Source of the DNA: Gymnopus androsaceus JB14
Lineage: Eukaryota > Basidiomycota > Agaricomycetes > Agaricales > Omphalotaceae
Direction: 5' to 3'
DNA: 64,000 nt
Assembly: GCA_009733575.1 (NCBI GenBank)
Contig: ML769400.1
Coordinates: forward strand, 124,001 to 188,000
In this document: positions 23,606-34,220 of the stretch, piece by piece
How positions within the stretch are numbered: the stretch's first letter is position 1
Layout of the letters: the number at the start of each line of letters is the position of its first letter
Program-made: the position numbers and the translations under genes
Notes under the pieces: generated by a model
Seen by the model: the letters and a program-made list of their open reading frames with translations, nothing else
Databases searched by the model: none
What the model was told of the DNA's origin: nothing

Positions 23606-23705
23606 TAGACGAACGTTTTGTTGGATCAATTAGATACATATACGAGGATGATAATCCTTCGAATAAGGTGAGAAATCATATCTATTGTGGCTTTTTCAGT
23701 ACTAA

Positions 23706-24910
23706 ATGCCTTCAAGTATCTATACACCGTTCCTCCCATCAAACACACGCCCATAGGGAGTTATCGTCTTTACGAACAAGAAGGGGCCCTAGAGTTTGAA
23801 TTTCGCCAATACTCTCAACTCAGCAAGAGCTTCCGAGCGCTATCAGAGTGAAAAGACCGGGAGCACTGTCAAAAACGACCTGCCTGGTCCACCTGGAGGC
23901 GGATTCTATGGAGCGGCGGGTATGGGGGTGGGTATTACAGAGGAGGCAGTGGTGGCGGGTATGGAGGTGGGTATTATGGCGAAGGAGGCGGCGGCGGGGT
24001 CGGTGGTGGCTATGGCCATGGTGGTGGTGCTTGGGGGCCTGACTATGGTGGTGGTAACGCCTTTAGTTATGGTCCCGGTCCCGGACATGGCTTCGGTATC
24101 GGACGGTGGTCAAAACTATGGGATTTTCAAGCCAGAAGGGCGGATGACACCCAATCCAATTGTTGATAGCCTAGCAAGTCGAGGTTATATCCTTTCCGTT
24201 GACAAAGAGCTCAACTCTTCAGAGGTAGGCTAAGGATTGATCGCATATGTACTTCAGACTTACCCTTGCCTGTAGAGGTACAGGATCGCTGTCCACGCCG
24301 CTAGAGGGAATCGAGTGTTCCTCAAGAAGATTTGGGACGATTCCAAAGAGGAGCATTTTCTGAGGATGTGTAAACACCAAAACGTCATCGACCTGATCGA
24401 ATCCTTCGGGATGGATGGGGCTACCTGGCTCGCCTTTCCATTTTACATGGCTCTGTCCGTAGGATTAGTTCACCATCGACCTACCATTCGAGATCACGCC
24501 ATGGAGATCACCTATGGCATCGCGCAAGGATTGTATTTTTTGCACTCTATCAACGTGGCGGACCTAGATGTAAAACCCCACAACATTGTCATCGATGCAA
24601 ATTTCAACGCTAGGCTGATTGATTTCGACTGTGCGGTCCACGTTGATGGTGAGGGAAGGACCATGACCGGTTTTGTGGCACCAAACCTTGCGCAGCTCCG
24701 GAGGTGGGAAGAAAAAATGAGGAGTATGATCCATTCCTTGCTGACCGCTACTCTTGCGGCGTTGTCTTCAATGGTCTCTGGCTCTGCGTTCGTCCGAGCG
24801 CTCCCGAGCTGCGTGCTTTCTCTGTGGCTCTTACAAGTGAGAACCCTACGGATAGACCTCCTCTTCAAGCTTGGATCCGTAGTAACATACACCCTCGCTC
24901 ACAAAGTTGA
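23706..24910 (+). CDS. Protein kinase-like gene with Gly-rich N-terminal segment, several frame breaks
   Basis: A fungal protein-kinase fold after a low-complexity region. Seen: GGYGGGYYRGG-type repeats (23.92-24.09 kb), then in a shifted frame NPIVDSLASRGYILSVDKEL, RYRIAVHAARGNRVFLKKI (Lys of the ATP site), HQNVIDLIESF, ITYGIAQGLYFLHSI, VADLDVKPHNIVID (catalytic loop with the Asp kept but Asp in the usual His/Tyr position), LIDFDCAV (metal-binding Asp), FVAPN in place of APE, YDPFLADRYSCG and NPTDRPPLQAW. The Gly-rich part and the kinase lobes are each in different frames; breaks fall at ~23.91, ~24.10 kb and at the A6 run 24712-24717. Start uncertain. Could be a pseudokinase, a pseudogene or an indel-damaged gene. 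Confidence 0.55.
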
Positions 24911-25697
24911 TTTCGGTTCTCCAGCAATCACAGTTGAAGAGTTTCCAGAGTTTCCAGAGTTTCTATCGGTTACCCAGAATTGTGTCTTCCTATCCGTAAG
25001 CATAGCTTCGAGCCTGATCTGGGTAGACCATGACGGACACATTTAGCGGATTTGGATGCTGCTCCTCTTCTCGGCGGAGCGTTTAGTGATGACTTGCACG
25101 CAAATGATGTATGTTACCAATTTGCTGGCGTCGCGTTTTGGCGAAACGGATTTGTATAATACCGTTTTCCTTCTGCTCTCCATTGAGGCACATAGTTTCC
25201 AGGTGACCCGCGGAATGCCCGCGGTGCTAGGATGTTAAATAAACTACTTACACAGCGGCAGGTGAATGAAAGGCAACGTTTAACGACCGATACACCGGTA
25301 CCCTCTTGACAAAGTTGAGTACATCTATAAGAAACAGCATTTACTAGCGAATGGATCAATAGTCTCAAGCAAGTCTCAAGTAATACTCACCTTCCTTTTC
25401 TTGGGGCAACTTTTTTCTTCTGTTAGTAAGGGCATGGTCTGTGCTGCGCTTATGAGGATTATATGCGTCCCATTCCTTTGCCAGGCTCATTTGCTCTGGA
25501 AAGCGAATGAGGTGCTATCACAATCTGGAATTTGTGTCTTTTTTCCGGGGTGCCACTATTACCACTCCGAGTAGCCCCTTCATCTTACGGTTTGGATATT
25601 TCCCGAGAGTAGAGAACCAGGATAAAGCGGGAATTGGTGAATCGTTGTTCCAGATGGTACCCCGCTACTATACAATATATTATGGTACCATTAACAT
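24911..25697. other. Gene-poor stretch with a thioesterase-exon fragment
   Basis: No complete gene. It contains the short fragment at 25252-25300 (listed separately) and, on the minus strand at about 25.40-25.52 kb, a coding-like stretch (FPEQMSLAKEWDAYNPHKRS) that could not be assigned to any family. Confidence 0.4.
25252..25300 (-). pseudogene. Fragment copy of thioesterase exon
   Basis: The minus strand reads SLNVAFHSPAAV followed by a GTAAGT donor, closely matching the ALNVVFHSPAAL exon end of the complete thioesterase 700 bp away (25952-25998). DNA identity over ~35 bases is high. No other matching exon was found beside it, so it is a duplicated fragment or the last trace of a tandem copy. 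Confidence 0.5.
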
Positions 25698-26483
25698 TTA
25701 TAACTTGATTTTCGCACTGGAAGGTTGCATTTTTATATGAACACCGGATGCAACCAAGCGATGGTGCGTGTCATTCCAGATCTACGGAACATGAGAACAG
25801 GAGGAGAGGAGATTCACAACGACTCACTTCCGTCCGGGCGGTAGTAGCTCTTCCACCTGCGCTGACGCTCATGTTTACTATTCGGAGCGTTTCGCCACTA
25901 TAATGAACAGCAGTCAGACATAAGGCCTTGGATAAGATGACAATATACTGACAGAGCGGCAGGGGAATGAAAGACAACGTTCAAAGCCTGTGACACGCTC
26001 AGTATCCTGTCGCCGTGAGTTGCACCCAACGCCAATAACGCGAGAGAAGAGCAACTATTCACGAATTAGAAGTGCATCTAGTCTTCAAAGATGCGTCACA
26101 TACAAGTCCACAATATATGCAATACAGCCTCCATGAACAGTATTAGCCAGATTGAGCATATCTAAAGAAACTCGTTGAACACATGAACGATTCAGACAGT
26201 GACTTGGTAGATGCGCACCTTCATTTACAACAAGCTTTAAAACGACCTTTCCTTGTTGCCGCACAGATTCTTCCTCCATTGAACCAATTGAGACACTCGT
26301 CAGTACCATGCTTTCCATTATTGTAGAAGCAAATAGCTTTTGCTCTGGATTGCGAGTGGGAGTATGAACAACATTATCTAAGAGCTCTTTAACGTCGGCT
26401 GAGGCACTTCCGCCTATTGGAGTATGAGAGTAAGGACTAGAGTATGTTGAGTTGGAGTTGGAGTTGGAGGTGAAGGAAGACAT
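25698..26483 (-). CDS. Acyl-CoA thioesterase, 4HBT hotdog fold
   Basis: Hydrolyses acyl-CoA thioesters; of the ACOT13-like single-domain group. Seen: a Ser-rich start MSSFTSNSNS (ATG at 26483), LLDNVVHTPTRNPEQK, the active-site helix start NTVHGGCIAYIVD (HGG motif), then after an intron CSSLALLALGA, SVSQALNVVFHSPAAL, GETLRIVNMSVSAGGR, and the end EIWNDTHHRLVASGVHIK, MQPSSAKIKL. Three introns join in frame. Length near 170 residues suits the family. No targeting signal is clear. A fragment of one exon is duplicated at 25252-25300. Confidence 0.8.
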
Positions 26484-26731
26484 GCCGTACTGTAGAGGAC
26501 CCGCCAATTATTGTCGGTCGGCTTCGTCATGTTACCGAAAGCGGTCATGAAAAACATGGGAAAGGGACGGGAGATAGGAATGAATTGATAAGTTAAAGAT
26601 GGCTTGAAGATCTTAGCCCGGATTCTTCGGCCGGAATTAAAACTCAGCAAACCGTCTAACCATAGTTGTCCATTGTAATCTGTACGCTAATGACTGTTCC
26701 AAGCTATTTCCTTCAAAGGTATGTAGATAAT

Positions 26732-28006
26732 CTAGGGCCTCTTCCGCGCTGGTCCTCTCGGTTTGGCAAATCTCGCATTATCTCCCAACGGAGCCTTCGC
26801 AGCAGCGCTCACACCTTCACTGGCCGCCGACGTAGCGTTGAAGCCCAACTCACTCTTCAAATAGGCCTCATCCAACTCCGCAGGATCGGACGTTTCAATC
26901 TTGCGTGCATTCAAGTGTGAGGAAGATGAAGCAAGGAGCGTCTTGGCCGCCTGGAATACGCCAGAAGATCCAGAAGAGTAGACCATCCGATGTTTCACAG
27001 GCGAAGATGAAGGGCATGAGTAGATGAAGACTATGAATATGTTCAGATGGTGAATAGAACAAGTTTTGAACCACGTACGTATTTCGCGTCTAGGTGGATC
27101 AGTATAATTGTGCGGCCATGCAAAAAATGCATAGCAAGGCTCTGAAGCCGGAAGACTTGATTTGAATGAATCTATCGTCGCTGATGAGGCGGAAGAGAGT
27201 ACAAGGGTCTCTGAACCGGTGTCAATGGACTGGAACTTGGATGAGATTTTGTTTCGGAAACAAGATCATCAAAACTTACAACGGTGACAATACTTCCTTC
27301 CTCTCCTCTTCCTAATTCTTCAACTGCATTTTCAACCTCGGCAGTCCAATTGAGCCCTACGCCAGTACCAACGATGGATGTTCTAGCTCTGCTTCCTTCA
27401 TACGCTGGTGCGTTAACACGTTCTGCTGCACGAATGTCCGCGATTTCCTGCTCTCGCGCTGAGAGAGGCTTTGGTGCAGCCATATGCTTCAAATGGGCAT
27501 TATAAGCTTCGGGTGTCAGATCTGCTTTGGATGTAGCGAACAGAGAGTCGGCAAAACTGGTGGATCCGAGGGATTTAAGGAGAGAGGCTCGACTAGATGC
27601 ATAGAGCATCTATAAACGAATATGATTGTGGCTAGTTTTGGTGGATCTTTACATTACAGACGAACCTTATCCCTAACTTTTGCTGAATCTGGCACGTAAT
27701 AGATTACTAGCCATTCCGTTGAGGGGTCGTCAAGTTTTGTGAGTATATACGCTGGCACATCGTCCAACAGGATATCTTGTAGTTTGGCAAGATCGTCTAT
27801 CAATGAGCCTTCAATCGGGATACTCTGGTCATGTACGAGTGATTCTGCAAAGGATATGATTAGTAGATCCGCTAGAAATCCATAGTAAGTATTATCCACC
27901 ATTTTGTATTGAAACCTTTAAGAATCTAACGGAATTGGGACTCGACAGCAGATGAGAATTGGGACGACAAGTCTTGCGAGACGCCGATACCAGACGTGGC
28001 TGACAT
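26732..28006 (-). CDS. TWF1: Twinfilin (two ADF-H domains), one apparent frame break
   Basis: Actin-monomer sequestering and barbed-end capping protein of the cytoskeleton. Seen: MSATSGIGVSQDL then NSVRFLKVSIQN, ESLVHDQSIP, PAYILTKLDDPSTEWLV and YYVPDSAKVRDKMLYASSRA (ADF-H 1); the linker EIADIRAAERV with ARTSIVGTGVGLNW; ADF-H 2 with PASEPCYAFFAWPHNYTDP, FIYSCPSSSPVKHRMVYSSG, KIETSDPAELDEAYLKSELG; and a basic tail GPARKRP. In the first exon AGTCCCAATTC has one C too many (GGG at 27937-27939 on the plus strand), shifting the frame between AVES and NSVRFLK. Twinfilin is usually single-copy, so a sequencing indel is the likelier cause. Confidence 0.85.
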
Positions 28007-28101
28007 CGTGGTTGACGTCGGACAATAGAATGTCAGGCGCCCAAATTACAGGCGCTTGTTTTGCGAGTCGCTGGACTTCGAGAGTTGCTTTCGGTCCTAA
28101 C

Positions 28102-29209
28102 TTTACTCTTTTCGACTTATGTTATTCGGTAACATTACAGGTAGATTTCGCAGCTTACTTGAATTACACAGTGTGAATATTGAGAGCGCAAGAACAACAC
28201 TCTGGATTGAATTTTACATGTACTTACTACACTATGGTAAACCTGGTCAACAGTGTTAACGGTGAAATCATACGCATTTTCGGGCGCTCCACTGAGGTAG
28301 GGCGTATGCCCAGTAACTTGCAGACCACCGACATTTGTCTCGGTGGTATAGGACTTCACCCAGGGAGCGTCATCATAGTATTTTTCCAGACCTGGCCAAC
28401 CGTTAGTAGCAGGACTGCTAGATTCATTTCGTTGTCCCTGAAACGAGGAACGCGGTACTTCAGAGCAAGGCCTAGAAGCAGTTATACGTTTAGGTGTGGA
28501 TTTTAATCAGTGAGAGATAGTACATACGTTGTGCATGATCATCACGTTGCATGAGTATTCCGATCCCGAGACCCTCGAACCATTGGTTTATGTTGGTGAA
28601 AGAGATGGAGAAATAAGTCACTACGCTTTCCAAATTCTCTACGGGGTCAAACCCAGGGGGAAATATCAGGCCACCTACTCACCCACGTCAGGCATCTCAG
28701 ACTCAGAAAGGCATACTAGTAGCAAAACGCGGAGCATACCTGCAGGAACATACTTTGCGATTTGCACTTCCTTCCATTCGCCATTCGGGATTTCTGCGTT
28801 GCCACAGCCGTGATACCAATCGACATTCTTCCAGTCGTGGTCGGGCATCAAAATTGAAGACGTTGACCGTCAGAAAATACTGCCTCTTGATCCAATCGAA
28901 CAGCGCTACAGCTGCTAAGAAGATTGCAACCCCAATTATGGCGCCTATTATCAGTCTAAACGAGATCGTCCTTGGATAAATCGTCTCTGGAAAGAAGAAC
29001 GAAGGTTAGACGCACCCTCCAGCAGTCGCAACGCTTGCCGGGACCAATGCAGCCAACGACGGGAGCCCAGCAGTAGCGGCAGCCCACGGCAACTGCGTTG
29101 CGGCATATGCGATACCCCACGTAATACCTTGGATAATTAGAGGCTGCAGAAGTACAACAAAGATGATGCATATAACTTGACTACCAAAACAGATTTGCTT
29201 AAATCCATC
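28102..29209 (-). CDS. Unrecognised membrane protein, two apparent frame breaks
   Basis: No family recognised. After splicing short introns the minus strand encodes: M-DLSKSVLP, a hydrophobic stretch LIIQGITWGIAYAATQLPW, LPSLAALVPASVATAG, a clear TM segment LIIGAIIGVAIFLAAVALF followed by DWIKRQYF (cytosolic-like basic edge), then a globular, Trp-rich part (DHDWKNVDWYHGCGNAE, GEWKEVQIAKYVPA, SISFTNINQWFEGLG), LEKYYDDAPWVKSYTTETN, and a final helix SVVLALSIFTLC. Frame breaks of one base are needed at CCC (28843-28845) and AAA (28427-28429). Ends 95 bp before twinfilin starts on the same strand. Probably a surface or endomembrane protein. Confidence 0.55.
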
Positions 29210-29300
29210 ACCAACTCAAATTATTGCCTAATCTTTTGAAAGTTTTTCGCCTGGGGGTTTGCTTCTGTATGTTGAAATTGATAACACTCACAGAACTAAG

Positions 29301-29373
29301 GTCCTTGTGGTGTAGTGGTTAACACCGTTGGTCCAGATCCAAGAGAGCCTGGGTTCAAATCCCAGCAGGGTCA
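29301..29373 (+). repeat. tRNA-like sequence (SINE head or tRNA pseudogene)
   Basis: Folds as a 72-nt tRNA plus discriminator A. The A box (TGGTGTAGTGG) and B box (GGTTCAAATCC) are intact, D stem GTGT/ACAC and T stem CTGGG/CCCAG are perfect. Faults: T-T mismatch at pair 2-71, G-G at 27-43 and C instead of U at position 33; the nominal anticodon CAG (Leu) does not suit a short variable loop. A Pol III promoter with a decayed body is typical of SINE heads. It stands at the left edge of a repeat-dense block. Confidence 0.5.
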
Positions 29374-29430
29374 TTACTAGGTGGTTTAGTGCCTCAGGGA
29401 GTCACTGTATGCCATGCGATGTGTTTGGGG

Positions 29431-29482
29431 CCATATGTGTTTTGGTCTGTCTACACAGCATAGACAGACCAAACCACATATG
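29431..29482. repeat. Perfect-type hairpin
   Basis: Inverted arms CATATGTG plus TTTTGGTCTGTCTA face TAGACAGACCAAA plus CCACATATG around a loop of about 7 nt. A stem of ~20 bp with one small asymmetry. Lies between the tRNA-like sequence and the fold-back element. Confidence 0.65.
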
Positions 29483-29494
29483 TCCTAAGATACA

Positions 29495-29706
29495 CGCAGA
29501 ACAGTTTCGTCCAGCATCACGTGACTTTGCGCAATGTATATCGCTAATGGAACAATAACAAGGGCATTTTTTCAACAAGGAGCCTTGGGCATGGCTAGCG
29601 GAAATAGGTCTCTAGCGATGCCCAAGGCCATTTTTTTGAGAAAAGACCTCGTTGTGGCTCCATAAGTTGAGAGGCTGCACGTGACGCCAGACGGAACTGT
29701 TCTGCG
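29495..29706. mobile_element. Fold-back (long inverted repeat) element
   Basis: Outer arms at 29495-29525 and 29678-29706 are inverted copies (CGCAGAACAG, then GTC-CAGC, then CACGTGAC), matching at about 26 of 29 positions. A second nested stem is GCCTTGGGCAT / ATGCCCAAGGC with CTAGC words near 29580-29625. No ORF. Resembles a fold-back MITE. Confidence 0.55.
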
Positions 29707-29813
29707 CATATATTACTTACTCATTCATTGCAGGTGGTGAAATTTCAATCTTGTAATATCATTGAATCGAAGCATAGAAATACTACCTGGCAAACAGTAA
29801 ATTGATGAGAATC

Positions 29814-30530
29814 AGGGAGGTAGTAATTATTTACTAGTATAAATTACTACTACCTCTTGAGCACAGAAGAGTGGCGTAGTAAATAATTACTTCCTTCCTA
29901 AGTGACTAGCTGTCCAGATGAAGGGAGGTAGTAGCTATTTTACTACCCTCCCGAACATGACAGAGTGACAAGTTAGTGAATAATCACTAGCTTTTGCAAT
30001 GAAGCTCACTGAAGAGAGCTAGTAATTAATTACTACTACATTGCCAGATCAAAAGCACAGGAAGTAGTAAATAATTACTACTTCCCTCAGACAAAGCTCA
30101 AAGCAGACAGCTACATCAGCAAACCTGATTTTGCTGAGAACCTATTCATTGGACATCTCTGAGCAAGGTACCTATTCCAGAGACCTCTGGAGATCTCTGA
30201 GAAAATTGACAGTTTTTTGACAGCTGTCAAGCTCCAGAGATCTCTGAGACCTCCAGCAAAATACAGGTTTGCTGATGTAGTAATTATTACTAGCTGCCAA
30301 AGGGAGGTAGTAGATAATTACTACCTCCCCAGACTGCAAGCACAGGAGCTCCCAATGAAGCTGAAGGGAGGTAGTAAATAGCTACTACTTACCTCTCCCA
30401 GCCAGATTGCATTTGAGAGGTAGTGAAATAATTACTACCTCCCGAGCATGACAGAGGGACGAGCTACTGAATAATTACTAGCTGTCCCGATGAAGCTCAC
30501 TGAACAGAGCTAGTAATTATTTACTAGCCT
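29814..30530. repeat. Array of palindromic GGGAGGTAGTAA-type units
   Basis: At least nine AT-cored palindromes of the form GGGAGGTAGTAAATAATTACTACCTCCC or shorter variants (for example 29814-29857, 29923-29953, 30060-30087, 30303-30330, 30366-30399, 30415-30443, 30506-30527). Two diverged copies of a larger unit can be aligned (from about 29950 and about 30440: AACATGACAGAG / AGCATGACAGAG, GATGAAGCTCACTGAA). One CATCAGC element sits inside at 30114-30277. Spacers are not unique sequences of constant length, so this is not a CRISPR array. Confidence 0.7.
30114..30277. mobile_element. CATCAGC-ended MITE-like element, copy 2
   Basis: 164 bp element with inverted ends CATCAGCAAACCTG and its inverse, flanked by TA on both sides. 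The interior repeats the words of copy 1 (CCAGAGACCTCTGG, GACAGCTGTC, GGTACCTATTCCAGAG) in the opposite orientation. It interrupts the palindrome array, so it is younger than that array. Confidence 0.72.
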
Positions 30531-31161
30531 TTCCCAATGAAGACTACTCATGTTTGTCACTAACTATATATTCATGATCTACTCAGACTTTGTGCAGTAG
30601 TAAATATTCACTGACTATATATCACAACTGGTAAGTAACCTCATAGCGGAACGGTTCCTGACGACCGGCGTATATGTTCATGTACCCCGCGTGTCTAGTT
30701 TGGTGTCATACGGTTTGTACGGTTGTAAGGTATCTGAGTTAGAGATGCGAACCGTCACGCGTGACATCTCGCGCGTTCTTCTGTATACAGAAGGATGAGG
30801 AAATTGTCCCAGCAGAAGGGAAGGGCAACAACCCACACGCATGTAGTCTATAAGACAGAGATATCGAATATTTCCGAGCCCTTCAAATCATCAAGCTCCT
30901 TCACAAAAAAAAACTCAATTCGTGACGAGTTTAGCTACCATCATATACAGCCGTGCTTTTCTTACAATATCCATTGTCCATTGGAGGAGACTAGTGAGCC
31001 GCCAGCACATCCCTCTCGAGTCAATTCCTGCATTCACTATCGATGCGCAGATCATGTAATTCATCTTGACATGCAGTAGTAGTATAATCATAATCAACAA
31101 TTCCGTTTATTGCTTCTTCTCATTTTGTATCGTATTTTGTTCTTATCCTATTATACACATT
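30531..31161. other. No recognised gene
   Basis: About 630 bp downstream of the alcohol dehydrogenase stop and right of the palindrome array. No exon or further palindrome unit recognised after about 30610. Confidence 0.4.
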
Positions 31162-32702
31162 TATGCCACCTTGATGACAACCTTCCCAACATGAGCTTGA
31201 GACTCCAAGTACTTGTATGCCTGCAGAGCTTCTTCGAAGGGGAAGACCTTGTCAATGACTGGTCGGGTCACTTCAGGGTGTAGAGCAAGCAGTCGATTCA
31301 TGTCTTTGAATCTGCACGAACGAGGTGAGAAAACCCTATAAAGATCAAGTAACGAAACTCACTGAGCGACGGATCCGATCTGGATACCACGAATGTAGCA
31401 AGCTTTCCGGATAGTTGGAAACACGACGTCGGTGGGTGTGCCCTGCAATGAAAAACGGCGTTTAGAAGCCGCAAGGCGCATACTCGACATTAATACGCAC
31501 CCCACCCACGAAACCGATGGTATGGATCCATCCACCGACACGGATAGCTTTCAAGCACTTTGCAAGGGTGTCCGGGCCACCAACCTAACAGCATGTTGGA
31601 TTCCGGTCTTGTAAAACATGGAAGGTGTAAGCACGAACCTCAAGGACATGGTCTACGCCTCTTCCACCAGTAAGCTCGAGTACCTTCTCGTGCCATTCAG
31701 GGGTGTTCTTGTAATTGATAACATGCTGAGCACCGAGCTTGGTGACGATCTTCAGTTTCTCGTCGGAAGACGAGGTAGCGATGACGTTGGCGCCTGAAGC
31801 GAGAGCGAATTGAAGGCCATGTCTACAAGTTGCCATGCGTCAGTCAAAGAAGTGTAGTAGACGCATATCATACGCACATAGAAACGCCGCCTGTACCAAG
31901 GATAAGAACAGTATCACCTCCTTTGAGCGGGACAGGGCCCATGAGTGCGTTGTATGCAGTCAATGCAGCGCAGCTATTCAACGAGACAAGTTGGTACTTT
32001 AGTCTGCAAAGTGAAGAGAACAGACTACTCACGGCAAAGTAGAGGCTTCTTCATACGAGAGATGCTCAGGAATCCTAACAAGCGACTACGCAAGGTTAAG
32101 GCTCGGAATTGACGGCGATAGGCAGTAAGGAACACACATGAGGACGGAACGACTTGTACTGCGTTAAAACACCGTGAATCGCCCCTCCGTGCGCGGTCTG
32201 TTGAATCTCAGGAGAGTCTCTCCAGCGATGTGGTCTGCAGCGAAGTTGGCGCAGACACGATCACCCTTCGTCCATCCGCTTCCTGCGTCCTCTCCGACTG
32301 CGATGACCTCTCCCGCCATGTCCGAGCATGGCACCAGTTGGTCGGGAAATCTGGATTCGATGGTTTGATTAGTAGGTTCAAGTTGTGAAAGGAAGAAGGT
32401 AAGTTAGATTCGAGTACTTTGAAGGATATTTTCCTACGCCAACCATAAGATCGCGGTACTAGATGATACAATCAGATGAATATAAGAGCGTGGAATATGC
32501 TCGACAGTGCTTACCTGCAAAGAAACCGCATGAATCTTGACGAGAACTTCGTGAGACTTTGGAGGAGGAAGCTGGGACTCTCGGGAAGAGAGGTTTTCAA
32601 GGGCACCATGCTGCGAGAGTCATGAAATGACGCGCTCAAACAAAGACTCTGAACGACGTACTTTGGTCCAGAAATATTCTTTGGTAGTAGTTGGAGAGCC
32701 AT
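31162..32702 (-). CDS. Zinc-type alcohol dehydrogenase (MDR), one apparent frame break
   Basis: NAD(P)-dependent medium-chain dehydrogenase/quinone-reductase-like. Seen: MALQLLPKNISGPKHGALEN, SHEVLVKIHAVSLQYRDLMV, LVPCSDMAGEVIAVGED, GWTKGDRVCANFAADH, GAIHGVLTQYKSF, Rossmann region LPCAALTAYNALMGPV-type exon, AFALASGANVIATSSSDEKL (coenzyme fold), KLGAQHVINYKNTPEW, GRGVDHVLEV, and VFPFEEALQAYKYLESQAHV with terminal KVA. Eight or more exons. Between DHIAGE and DSPEIQQTAHGGAIHG the frame shifts by one base near 32211-32224. A fragment of the last exon lies at 1138-1304. Structural and catalytic zinc ligands typical of classic ADH were not traced completely. Confidence 0.82.
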
Positions 32703-34220
32703 GATTATTGTGATTATCAAGTGAGAGGAGCTTTATATATCGATTACTGAGAAAGCTGACTGAGCATGTTACAGCCAAGTGACGCAATCTCGCGATTGCC
32801 ATAGTACAATAATTCTGTTTCGCCAGTCATGAGATTGCTTCTGGGCGAGACGACGAGAAAAGCACAAATTAGTAAACGGCCCGGCCAAACGCGTCGTTCT
32901 GGGAGGTGGGAAAATGGAGGTAAAACGATTCTTCGATGCTCTCCTCGTTCAGCGGTCCATTCATCAATTATCAATCGCCCTATGCTAGAGTCCCAATCTT
33001 CAAGACGGATCCTGGAACGTCCTGTAACTGTCACGGGCCGTTATCCCGTCACTAAAGTATCACCAAAGCACAGGTCCACACTCCTCTACTCCAGAATGAT
33101 AATTTTAGGACCGGCGTTTCGCTTTCGGGGCCTTGCCGAGTAATAAATCTCCCTTCCTTTCCTATTTTTCAACTGTTCCCTTCAAACGCGTAATTCTTTC
33201 CGATTAGCTCGAGGAGGTGCTCCCGCTCGTACCGACGTGACAACCTTCAAATCCGAGCGTCTCCATCCAAGCACTACAGGCCAGGGTTGAGAAAAGATTC
33301 GCCAATTCCTTCCTAGAGCCTTTCATAATTTTACTTGACCTACGAGGGTATTGTGAAGTGTGACTCTCATTCCTTCCTCACCGACTTGGGAACATACTTC
33401 GCTACACTGAACGGAGACGCTGGTGGTGTAGAACACCACTCCCAGGTCTTGGCAGCTGAATTCTATAAGCTATGAATGCTTCAGCCTGATTCCAGCTGGT
33501 TTATCGGTTACTATTTACCAACATGTCCTGTGTTATTTTGAAGTAGGAACAACGACCATCGTTCAGAAGTAATTGCTAGGGCTCGACAGGCAGAATTCGC
33601 ATGCAATGGCCCTAATCATACTGTCAAGCATCTCCACAGATCGTCTGATTTCTTATTGAGACTTCTCCTCAGATTATCATCACTATGACGTTATGTAAGC
33701 ATTTCCTTCTCACCTTTCAAAAGTCAGTAGTACTAAGTCTTCGACAGTTTGACCTTACGTACTGTGCATTCACCGACTCAGTGTACGAGGTCGTTCTTGC
33801 CACCATATGTCCTATTGAATCCGATAAAACTTTAATGCACTGGCAGCCAGCCCACTTTGGCAAACTCTCTTAGTTATATGTATGTTGAATTGTTGAGATC
33901 AATTCCTCCATCATCAAAGAAGACTCGCCAGTTCATGTCTAGTCGACGGTGGCGTAAACTCCCCTGTGCGTTCACTATTGCTATGTAGTACTTGAATTTT
34001 AGCGGACTGACTTTTTCAGGTCCCATTTCAGACGGTACAATGGTAATTGGTATTAGAACCCAATATATAATTCACAGCGTTTGGGATAGCAATACGACAG
34101 CAGGACGAAAATATAATGCGGACTCGGAAGAAATGCAAACTACAAAGCAGAGCGAGAATTCAATATATAAATCACAGCGTTTGGGAAAGTAATACGGCAA
34201 GCCCAGCAGCCTCAGCTCGC
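32703..34220. other. Long intergenic region, no gene recognised
   Basis: About 1.5 kb. Frames at 32.83-33.14 and 33.69-33.87 kb have no family motif or splice logic. Near its right end two copies of a ~36 bp word occur (34058-34100 and 34158-34196). Confidence 0.4.
34058..34196 (+). repeat. Direct repeat pair (AATATATAA..CACAGCGTTTGGG)
   Basis: Two copies, ~100 bp apart, of CAATATATAA-T-TCACAGCGTTTGGGA followed by AG-AATACG-CA. A looser third copy stands at about 43645-43690 (CAATATTTAAATTACAGCGCTTTGG), next to the hAT remnant. It may mark ends of an unrecognised dispersed element. Confidence 0.45.

Noticed and set aside
24512..24892. Antisense ORF across the kinase
   Set aside because: Shadow of the conserved kinase reading frame on the other strand.
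29301..29373. Functional tRNA-Leu(CAG)
   Set aside because: Tyr/Leu/Ser-type long variable arm is missing for a Leu tRNA, position 33 is C, and two stem mismatches occur; tRNA-derived repeat fits better.
29814..30530. CRISPR-like look of regularly spaced palindromes
   Set aside because: The genome is eukaryotic, the repeats vary in length and sequence, spacers are partly repeated rather than unique, and no cas genes are present.
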